Source of the DNA: Methanothrix sp.
Lineage (GTDB): Archaea; Halobacteriota; Methanosarcinia; Methanotrichales; Methanotrichaceae
DNA length: 7,051 nucleotides
Assembly (NCBI GenBank): GCA_028688175.1
Contig: JAQTYS010000139.1
Span: forward strand, 1 to 7,051
Direction: 5' to 3'
Position numbers and translations under genes: made by a program. Numbering within the stretch: position 1 is the stretch's first letter; the number at the start of each line of letters is the position of its first letter. The notes under the pieces were generated by a model. That model was not told the DNA's origin. It did no database searches and saw only the letters and a program-made list of their open reading frames with translations. Below are positions 1 through 6,900 of the stretch, one piece after another.

Positions 1-2835
1 ACGGGCAGGGCCAGAAAAGCCTGGATGGTTATTGCCGCCGCCCTGTTCTTCAATACTCTTGGGGATCTATCCTGGTCGGTGATCGAGCTGATCTTCCGCC
101 AGGATCCATTTCCTTCGGTCGCGGATATCGGCTACCTCATGTTCTATCCACTCTTCGCATTGGGCATATTTCTTCTGCCGAATGTATCGCTCACTTCTCG
201 GGATAAAATCAAAATCCTGCTTGACGGCGCGATCGTAATTGTGTCGGTCGCTCTGGTGTTTTGGGTCTTGCTTATAGCCCCAATTGTCATTTCCATTGAA
301 GCACTTGATTGGGGATCTGTGGTTTCGCTGGCTTACCCAGTCATGGATTTGCTCCTTTTCATCGCCCTCATAGAGCTGCTCTTTAGAAAACTCGCCTCTC
401 GCGGACAGGGTCCGATTATCATTCTGGCACTGGGCGTTGCGACATTAATATTAGCGGATGCCATCTTCAGCATTCAGACGCAAAGGGGAATTTTTGTATC
501 CGGAAGCATCTTGGATAGCGGTTGGGTGGTGAGCAACCTCCTTCTTGGGCTGGCAGGAATCCTGCAGACAAATACCGCAATTATTTCACCATCAAATCAA
601 CCTGGTGATTTTGGATCTGTTCAAAGCAGGAGGGCAAATTGGACTCACAACGTGCCCTTTTTAGGGATCGGAGCCGTTTTTTTGCTCTTCATCTGGGGCC
701 AGGAATTCTCTCATATCATCGACTATTCTACTGTAACCGCTACCTTCGCACTGCTCATAGGCCTATTGTTCATCCGTCAGAAGGTGGTTTTTGATGAAAG
801 CAATCAATTTCTAGCCATGACCCTGGCAGAGAGTGCGGAACGAAGCCGGGCGGAAGATGCATTACGCGAATCGGAAAAGGAAAAAGGAGCAATTCTGGGC
901 GGCCTGAAGAAAGTGGCAGTTATTTATCTCGATGCACAGTTGCGCATCATCTGGGTCAATTCTTCCGTGAGAGATTACCTTTGCCTCCCTGAAGACGAAA
1001 TCAAGGAAAAACACTGCTATAGGCTCCTTCAGGGAATCGATAGTCCATGTGTTGGCTGCACGGCAATAAAAGCCCTGCAGACCGGCAAATCCCAGGATGG
1101 GGAATTGATCACCCCTGATGAGAGGACGTGGCTGTCTCGAAGCAGTCCTATCAAGGATGAAGAAGAGATGGTTACGGGAGTCGTTCACGTAGCATTAAAC
1201 ATAAGCGATCGCAAGAAAGCTGAGAGCGATCTGAGAGAGTCCGAGCGTCATCTGGCAGGCATAATCGACTTTCTCCCCGATGCCACGCTAGTCATCGACA
1301 AAGAAGGCAAAGTAATATCCTGGAACCAATCGATGGAGAAGATGACTGGTGTCAAAGCCGAAAAAATCCTGGGAAAAGGAGATTATGAATATGCTCTGCC
1401 CTTTTATGGTGAACGCAGGCCGATACTTATTGATGCCGTCCGAGGATTTCTCCAAGGTTTTGAAAAAGGATATAATGCCATAAAAAGGCAAGAAGACGGC
1501 ACTCTAGCAGCTGAAACCTACATCCCCAATCTTCGCGGAAATGAAACTTATCTCCTGGGTAGTGCATCAGCTCTCTATGACTCGGACGGAAATTACTGGG
1601 GAGCAATCGAATCCATCCGCGACATAACAGAACGAAAGCATGCGGAAGAGGATCTTCAGAGGGCTAAAGAGAAAGCAGAGTCGGCGACTCTTGCCAAATC
1701 CGAGTTTTTGGCCAATATGAGCCACGAGATTCGCACGCCCATGAATGCCGTAATAGGTATGACCGGCCTTCTTCTGGATGAGAATCTAACTGCAAATCAG
1801 TTGGAAGATGTTGAAATTATCCGACGCAGCGGAGATACTCTTCTCACTATCATCAACAACATACTAGATCTCACAAAAATCGAGTCAGGGATGATGGAAC
1901 TGGAGCACCAGTCATTTGACCTACATGACTGCCTTGAGATCTCGCTTGATATGGTGGCCATAGATGCCAAAAGGAAGGGTCTGGAGACTGAATACACCTT
2001 TGAAGGCCATGTTCCAACCATGATGCTGGGAGACCCCACCAGGATCAATCAGATCTTGATCAATTTACTCAATAATGCTGTGAAGTTTACAGAAAACGGC
2101 AAAATTATAATCTTTGTTTCAAGCAAAGCGGTAGATAGCGACAGATATGAAATTCATTTTGCAGTAAAAGATACTGGTATTGGCATTCCGGATGATAAGA
2201 TGGAACGTCTATTTCAGTCGTTTCGTCAGGTCGATGCCTCGACTGCGCGCCGGTACGGGGGCACCGGTTTAGGACTGGCCATAAGCAAGAGATTAGCGGA
2301 GCTGATGGGAGGAAAGATGTGGGTGGAGAGTGAGGTAGGCAAGGGTTCTGCTTTCCATTTCACAATTATAGTAGAACCGACCACCGGCGATCCGGTGGCA
2401 ATCGATAGACCCGCTTCGAAGGTTGATGTCCCGGGGAATCTCAATAAAAGCTTGAGCATATTGCTCGCAGAAGATAATCTGGTTAATCAGATTGTGACTC
2501 AGAGGATGCTCAGCAAGCTGGGATATAGATCGGATGTGGCTGCCAACGGATTCGAGGTCTTACAGGCCCTGGAGCGCCAGCATTACGATGTGGTGTTAAT
2601 GGACGTACAGATGCCGGAAATGGACGGCCTTGAAGCTACACGGATGATACGTCAAAGATGGGCGGATGGAGAGACGCCAGTTATCATTGCTATGACAGCT
2701 TCTGCTCTCAAAGGCGATCGAGAGGCTTGTTTAGCAGCTGGCATGGATGACTACGTTAGTAAGCCGGTCAAGATAGAGATGCTTAGGGCCGCTCTGGAGG
2801 CTTGCAGTATGGTCCGGCATCCCACCCCGCCTTGA
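1..2835 (+). CDS. Membrane-bound hybrid sensor histidine kinase (multi-TM, PAS-PAS-HisKA-HATPase_c-REC), 5' partial
   Basis: This is a sensor kinase that should autophosphorylate on histidine and pass phosphate to its own receiver domain. Residues are numbered from the ATG at base 25, but the frame stays open to base 1 (T-G-R-A-R-K-A-W before that Met), there is no good ribosome site before the ATG, and the ATG falls inside a hydrophobic helix, so the true start lies upstream. About eight membrane helices are visible (roughly 2-20, 35-53, 64-87, 97-120, 130-150, 165-181, 209-226, 236-251), with a P-S-V-A-D-I-G-Y-L-M-F-Y-P block that I recall from multi-TM sensor modules of signalling proteins. 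A charged linker (255-290) leads to PAS1 (about 285-395, Cys331, Cys342, Cys345) and PAS2 (about 405-535, DYEYALPFYGERRP at 453-466). A short coiled coil precedes HisKA with phospho-acceptor His567 in MSHEIRTPMN. The ATPase domain shows the N box (Asn683/Asn684), DTGIGIP (716-722) and GGTGLGLAI (745-753). The receiver has acidic Glu816/Asp817, phospho-acceptor Asp860, Thr891 and Lys913. All catalytic residues are present, so it looks active. The signal sensed is unknown. It converges with rfcS and has no visible partner gene. Confidence 0.94.
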   Translation, partial: TGRARKAWMVIAAALFFNTLGDLSWSVIELIFRQDPFPSVADIGYLMFYPLFALGIFLLPNVSLTSRDKIKILLDGAIVIVSVALVFWVLLIAPIVISIEALDWGSVVSLAYPVMDLLLFIALIELLFRKLASRGQGPIIILALGVATLILADAIFSIQTQRGIFVSGSILDSGWVVSNLLLGLAGILQTNTAIISPSNQPGDFGSVQSRRANWTHNVPFLGIGAVFLLFIWGQEFSHIIDYSTVTATFALLIGLLFIRQKVVFDESNQFLAMTLAESAERSRAEDALRESEKEKGAILGGLKKVAVIYLDAQLRIIWVNSSVRDYLCLPEDEIKEKHCYRLLQGIDSPCVGCTAIKALQTGKSQDGELITPDERTWLSRSSPIKDEEEMVTGVVHVALNISDRKKAESDLRESERHLAGIIDFLPDATLVIDKEGKVISWNQSMEKMTGVKAEKILGKGDYEYALPFYGERRPILIDAVRGFLQGFEKGYNAIKRQEDGTLAAETYIPNLRGNETYLLGSASALYDSDGNYWGAIESIRDITERKHAEEDLQRAKEKAESATLAKSEFLANMSHEIRTPMNAVIGMTGLLLDENLTANQLEDVEIIRRSGDTLLTIINNILDLTKIESGMMELEHQSFDLHDCLEISLDMVAIDAKRKGLETEYTFEGHVPTMMLGDPTRINQILINLLNNAVKFTENGKIIIFVSSKAVDSDRYEIHFAVKDTGIGIPDDKMERLFQSFRQVDASTARRYGGTGLGLAISKRLAELMGGKMWVESEVGKGSAFHFTIIVEPTTGDPVAIDRPASKVDVPGNLNKSLSILLAEDNLVNQIVTQRMLSKLGYRSDVAANGFEVLQALERQHYDVVLMDVQMPEMDGLEATRMIRQRWADGETPVIIAMTASALKGDREACLAAGMDDYVSKPVKIEMLRAALEACSMVRHPTPP

Positions 2836-2845
2836 TATGAATGAG

Positions 2846-2861
2846 GTTGCCTTTGGGCAAC
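2846..2861. repeat. Small inverted repeat (hairpin) in the convergent gap
   Basis: GTTGCC and GGCAAC form a perfect 6-bp stem around a TTTG loop, 11 bases after the stop of the histidine kinase. On the + strand it is not followed by a U-run, so it is not a classical intrinsic terminator for the kinase. It may stabilise mRNA 3' ends from either side of this convergent pair. The stem is short and could be chance. Confidence 0.4.
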
Positions 2862-2867
2862 AGGTAA

Positions 2868-2880
2868 CCAAAATAAAATC
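2868..2880 (-). terminator. Probable T-rich terminator of rfcS
   Basis: Read on the - strand this stretch is GATTTTATTTTGG, two runs of four T starting 27 bases past the rfcS stop codon. Archaeal RNA polymerase stops at oligo-T tracts in the non-template strand without needing a hairpin, so this is the likely end of the rfcS transcript. The hairpin at 2846-2861 lies just beyond it. The assignment rests on composition and position only. Confidence 0.45.
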
Positions 2881-2906
2881 ATTTCGACAAGAATTATTAG
2901 GCGATC

Positions 2907-3860
2907 TCAGGCGGCGCTCAGAGCAAAGTATGCCAGCAGTGCTTCCAGCTGGATTCTCTCGTTAGCGCCTTCCGTCATGCGAAAATCGATCTCCCCGATG
3001 CGATCGATCAGTCTGACCTTATCTCTATCCGGAATATCCAGGTCCAGCATGGCCCGGTGAATCTGAACCACCACATCCTGGCCGGAGAGCCCCTTGGAGA
3101 GCAGCAGATCGTCCAGTGCCGCTCGTGCTCCCACGAAGTCACCGGAAAGTGCCGTCTTTATGAAGTCTCGAATTTCCTGCGGCTTGGCGGTGGATGTGAT
3201 CTGGTAAATCGTCTCCTCATCTACCTTATCGCCTAAAAGTGCCGCCGCCTGCAGGGCATTGATGGCTTTTCGCATATCTCCGCTGGCAACATATTCAATG
3301 GCAGAAAGCCCTTCCTCAGATACTATCAGCTTTTCTTCATCCGCGATAAATTTGACGCGCTTCTTGACCGCCACGGCCGAGAGGGGCTTGAAGCGGTAGA
3401 CGGCGCAGCGAGACTGGATGGGCTCAATGATCTTGGAGGAGTAGTTGCAGGATAGTATGAACCTGGTTGTGGCCGAGTAGCGTTCCATAGTGCGCCGCAG
3501 AGCGCTCTGGGCGTCATTGGTCAGGGCATCGGCCTCGTCTAGAAATATAACCTTGAAATCAGCTTCGCCTAAGGGGGCCATGCGGGCAAAATCCTTGACC
3601 TTGTGGCGGATGATGTCTATGCCCCTCTCATCGCTGGCATTCAGCTCGATGAAATTATTGCGCCAGGTCTCGCCAAAGATCTCTTTAACTATGGAGATGG
3701 AAGCTGCCGTCTTGCCTACGCCAGGCGGCCCTGAGAACAGAAGATGCGGCAGGTTTCTGGTCTTTACATAGGACTTGAGACGGCGGATTATCTCGTCTTG
3801 GCCCACAATGTCATCCAGCTTTTCAGGCCGGTACTTCTCGATCCAGATCTCCTCTTTGAT
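2907..3860 (-). CDS. rfcS: Replication factor C small subunit (clamp-loader AAA+ ATPase), probable AUC start
   Basis: This is the small subunit of the archaeal clamp loader, which with RfcL uses ATP to open the PCNA ring and place it on primer-template DNA at replication forks. From the proposed start the protein is 317 residues, normal for the family. It shows the N-terminal IEKYRP block (7-12), DDIVGQDEII (15-24), Walker A GPPGVGKT (44-51, Lys50), LNASDERG (73-80), Walker B VIFLDEAD (104-111, Asp108/Glu109), a sensor-1-like Ser-Cys-Asn (137-139) and the SRC arginine-finger motif (150-152), followed by the helical lid and C-terminal collar domain. All catalytic motifs are intact. The start is unusual: between the in-frame TGA at 3896-3894 and the internal GTG at 3806-3804 there is no ATG, GTG or TTG. 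An ATC at 3860-3858, 6 nt after GGAGGAG, gives the expected N-terminus (I/M-K-E-E-I-W-I-E-K-Y-R-P). Starting at the GTG would remove 18 residues including IEKYRP. The gene is divergent from ileS and convergent with the kinase. Confidence 0.93.
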   Translation of the reverse strand: MKEEIWIEKYRPEKLDDIVGQDEIIRRLKSYVKTRNLPHLLFSGPPGVGKTAASISIVKEIFGETWRNNFIELNASDERGIDIIRHKVKDFARMAPLGEADFKVIFLDEADALTNDAQSALRRTMERYSATTRFILSCNYSSKIIEPIQSRCAVYRFKPLSAVAVKKRVKFIADEEKLIVSEEGLSAIEYVASGDMRKAINALQAAALLGDKVDEETIYQITSTAKPQEIRDFIKTALSGDFVGARAALDDLLLSKGLSGQDVVVQIHRAMLDLDIPDRDKVRLIDRIGEIDFRMTEGANERIQLEALLAYFALSAA

Positions 3861-3866
3861 AAATAA

Positions 3867-3873
3867 CTCCTCC
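3867..3873 (-). promoter_or_regulatory. Strong Shine-Dalgarno of rfcS that decides the start
   Basis: On the - strand the sequence is GGAGGAG, then a 6-nt spacer TTATTT, then ATC and the codons for the conserved KEEIWIEKYRP block. Its strength and spacing argue that translation begins at the ATC (3860-3858) and not at the GTG 54 nt further on, which has no comparable site in front of it. Confidence 0.75.
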
Positions 3874-3895
3874 GGAGAAAATGGTTCGCGCTGTC

Positions 3896-3903
3896 ATTAT
3901 ATC
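3896..3903 (-). promoter_or_regulatory. TATA box of rfcS
   Basis: The - strand reads GATATAAT, a good archaeal TATA element. Transcription normally starts about 22-27 nt downstream of it, which would place the 5' end around 3872-3878, directly at or just before the Shine-Dalgarno. The predicted leader is therefore only about 15 nt, leaving almost no room for a start codon upstream of the ATC. Position and composition are the only evidence. Confidence 0.5.
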
Positions 3904-3920
3904 AATATTGCTGCAAGGCA

Positions 3921-3936
3921 ACAAAGGCTAAATATA
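3921..3936 (+). promoter_or_regulatory. BRE/TATA promoter of ileS
   Basis: A purine-rich ACAAAGGC (BRE-like) is followed directly by TAAATATA (3929-3936). The expected start of transcription is about 25 nt downstream, near 3957-3960, giving a leader of about 20 nt that includes the ileS ribosome site. The box lies about 26 bp from the oppositely directed rfcS TATA box, so transcription factor complexes at the two promoters may interfere with or influence each other. Confidence 0.55.
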
Positions 3937-3965
3937 GATGTGTAACATGATGCCAATCGTTTTTT

Positions 3966-3970
3966 GGAGG
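3966..3970 (+). promoter_or_regulatory. Shine-Dalgarno of ileS
   Basis: GGAGG (within TTTTTGGAGGATT) stands 7 nt before the ATG at 3978. It fixes the ileS start at this ATG, which is also where homologous sequence begins. Confidence 0.8.
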
Positions 3971-3977
3971 ATTTCCT

Positions 3978-6900
3978 ATGATCAGCGAGGTGGCTGGGCA
4001 GTATAATGCAGAGGATCTGGAAAGCCAGATCAGATTGTTGTGGAAGAGGGAAGATACCTACCGCGCGGTTAGAAAGCTGCGGGTAGGCGGCAAGAAGTTT
4101 TTCTTCGTGGATGGCCCGCCTTACACCACCGGTCGAATCCACCTCGGTACGGCCTGGAATAAGGTGATCAAGGACTCTGTTTTGCGCTACAAGTCCATGA
4201 ACTGTTTTGAGGTCAAGGACAGGGCGGGCTGGGATATGCACGGCCTGCCCATCGAGGTCAAGGTAGAGGAGTCCTTCGGCTTTAGAAACAAGAAGGATAT
4301 CGAGGCTTATGGCGTCGATAAGTTCATCGCTCGCTGCAAGGAATTCGCGCTGCGCCAGAAGGACGACATGACAGCCCAGTTTCAGATCCTGGGCGCCTGG
4401 CTGGACTGGGAAGACCCCTACATGACACTCAAGAATGAGTATCTGGAGGCGGCCTGGTGGACGCTGAAAAAGGCGCACGAGAATAACCTCCTAGAGAGGG
4501 GTCTGCGGGTGGTAAATTGGTGCCCGCGCTGCCAGACGGCCATTGCCGACTCCGAGGTGGAGTACTGGGATGAGACCGATTACTCCATCTACGTCAAGTT
4601 CCCGGTGCTAGGTGAAGAGAACACCTACATTGTCATCTGGACCACCACTCCCTGGACCATTCCCGCCAACGTGGCCGTAGCCGTAAATCCCTCTTTCCAA
4701 TACTCAAAGGTGCGAGCCTGGAAGGACGGAAAGGCGGAGATCCTCATCATGGCCTCTGACCTGGTTGAGTCAGTGCTCAAGATCGGCCGCTATCAGGATT
4801 ATGAGCTGTTCTCTACCCTCACGGCAGAGCAAATGCAAGAGCTCACCTACAGCCACCCCCTGGGCGACATGGTTCCCAGACAAAAAGATATCCTGCACAG
4901 GGTTTATGCCGCAGACTTCGTGACGGCAGAGAACACCGGCTGCGTGCACATTGCACCCGGCCACGGTCTCGAGGACTACGAGCTGGGAATGAAAAATCAC
5001 ATGGAGATCTTCTGCCCAGTGGGAGGAGACGGACGCTATACGGCAGAGGCAGGCGAGAAGTATCAGGGCCTGTATGTTAAGGAAGCGGATAGCGAAGTTA
5101 TCACCGATCTGGAGGCGCAGGGGCGGCTGCTGGCATCGGGACGGCTCGCGCACCGCTACGGCCATTGCTGGCGCTGCAAGACGCCTATAATTTTCATCGC
5201 CACCAGCCAGTGGTTCTTGCGAATATCCGATCTGCGGGACAAGATGCTCGATGAGGTTTCGCGCATAACCTGGTATCCGGAGTGGGCCGGATCGGCTCGT
5301 TTCGCTGACTGGATCAACAATGCCCGCGACTGGTGCATCTCCCGGCAGAGATACTGGGGAATTCCCCTGCCCATCTGGACCTGTTCGACTTGCGGTCATC
5401 TGGAGGTTATCGGCACGGCTGCTGAACTGGAAGAGCGAAGCGGCCAAAAGCTCGTCGATCTGCACCGTCCGGATGTGGACCAGGTCTTCTTGGAATGCCC
5501 ATGCGGCGGCAAGATGACGCGCTCGCCTGATGTCTTTGATGTTTGGTTTGACAGCGCGGTTGCCTCCTGGGCCACCTTGCGCTTTCCCAGCCACCAGGAG
5601 GAATTCTCGGACTGGTGGCCGGCAGATTTCATCACTGAGGGGCACGACCAGACGCGCGGCTGGTTCTACTCTCAACTGGGAGCTTCTATGGTCTCCTTTG
5701 GCCGGGCGCCTTACAAGAGCGTTCTCATGCACGGCTTCACCCTGGACGACCAGGGCAGGAAGATGTCCAAGAGCATAGGCAACATCGTCCAGCCGGAGGA
5801 GGTAGTGCAGAAGTTTGGGGCCGACATCCTGCGCTTCTATGTGCTGGGAGCCAATGCCCCCTGGGAGGATCTGCACTTCTCCTGGGACGGCGTGGAAAAC
5901 ACCTCTCGCATGCTCAATATCTTCTGGAATGCTTATCGTTTTGCTCTGCCCTACATGGTCCTGGATAAGTTCGATGCCGGCAAGGCGGATCTATCCAGGT
6001 ACGAGAGCAATCTGCGTCCTGAGGATCGCTGGATCCTGTCCCGCGTGAACAGCCTGATCGAGGATGTCACATCCGAGATGGATGGCTACCAGTTGCATCG
6101 CATTGTCCGTTCCATCTCCGACTTCATACTGGAAGATCTCTCTCGCTGGTACATCCAACTGGTAAGGCCTCGCACCTGGATTGAGCAGGATGATCCGGAC
6201 AAGCTGGCAGCTTACGCCACTATCTATGAGGTTTTGGTTAAACTCAGTCAGATCATGGCTCCGTTTACTCCCTTCATCTCTGAGTCCATCTACCAGAACC
6301 TGGTGAAGGGCCTGGACGAAGGAGCACCGCAGTCGGTGCACATGTGCAACTGGCCGCAGGCTCAAAAGGGGCGGATAGACAAGCGCCTGGAAGAGAGCAT
6401 GGGGCTGGTAAGGGAGACTTCCATGGCCGCCTCCAATGCTCGCCAAAAAGGCGGCCGCAAATTGCGCTGGCCGGTCTCAGAGATTGTGATCGCTCCTGCT
6501 AAAGAGGGCTTGGACCTGGGGCATCTGGAAAATGTCCTCAAGGGCCAGACCAACTCCAAGAAGATAACCGTGCTGGCTGTGGGAGAAAAGCCAAAGATGG
6601 ACCTGGAGATCGCTCCCGTTCATAAGAAGATTGGTCCGGTTTATAAGAGCGAAGCCAAACTGGTAGTCGAGGCCATAGCCGCCGCCGATCCCTTTGAGGT
6701 CAAGAGGCAACTGGATAGCGGTGATGCCATCGTCTCCTTCGCGGGAAAGGAGTATAAAATAACTGCTGAGATGGTGGCCATTAAGGAATTGCCGCCGCAA
6801 AATTTGCCGGCGGCTGAGTTTTCCCGGGGATTTGTCTATGTGGACATCACCCTTACTCCAGAGCTGGAGGCGGAAGGGTATGCTCGAGAGATCATTCGTC

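Noticed and set aside
25..27. ATG at 25 as the true start of the histidine kinase
   Set aside because: The frame is open upstream to base 1, no ribosome site precedes it, and the ATG falls within a membrane helix that appears to continue upstream.
3490..3771. Open frame of 93 codons on the + strand inside rfcS
   Set aside because: It is antisense to the Walker A/B region of rfcS and has no recognisable features.
3804..3806. GTG as start codon of rfcS
   Set aside because: It encodes the Val of the conserved IVGQDE block, has no good Shine-Dalgarno just before it, and would delete the conserved IEKYRP segment that is encoded in frame upstream.
3826..3897. ATG on the - strand at 3897-3895 as an alternative rfcS start joined by a frameshift
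   Set aside because: It is in another frame, gives an unrelated short peptide (MTARTIFSGG...) that ends at a TGA near 3826, and overlaps the TATA box, so it is probably not even transcribed.
3897..4478. Open frame of 193 codons on the - strand covering the ileS 5' end and promoter
   Set aside because: It is antisense to the start and catalytic motif of ileS and ends in the divergent promoter region; no conserved domain is visible.
4770..5876. Long open frame of 368 codons on the - strand inside ileS
   Set aside because: It lies wholly antisense to unmistakable IleRS motifs, its translation is rich in low-complexity Arg/Ala/Leu/Gln typical of a shadow of GC-rich coding sequence, and it has no recognisable domain.
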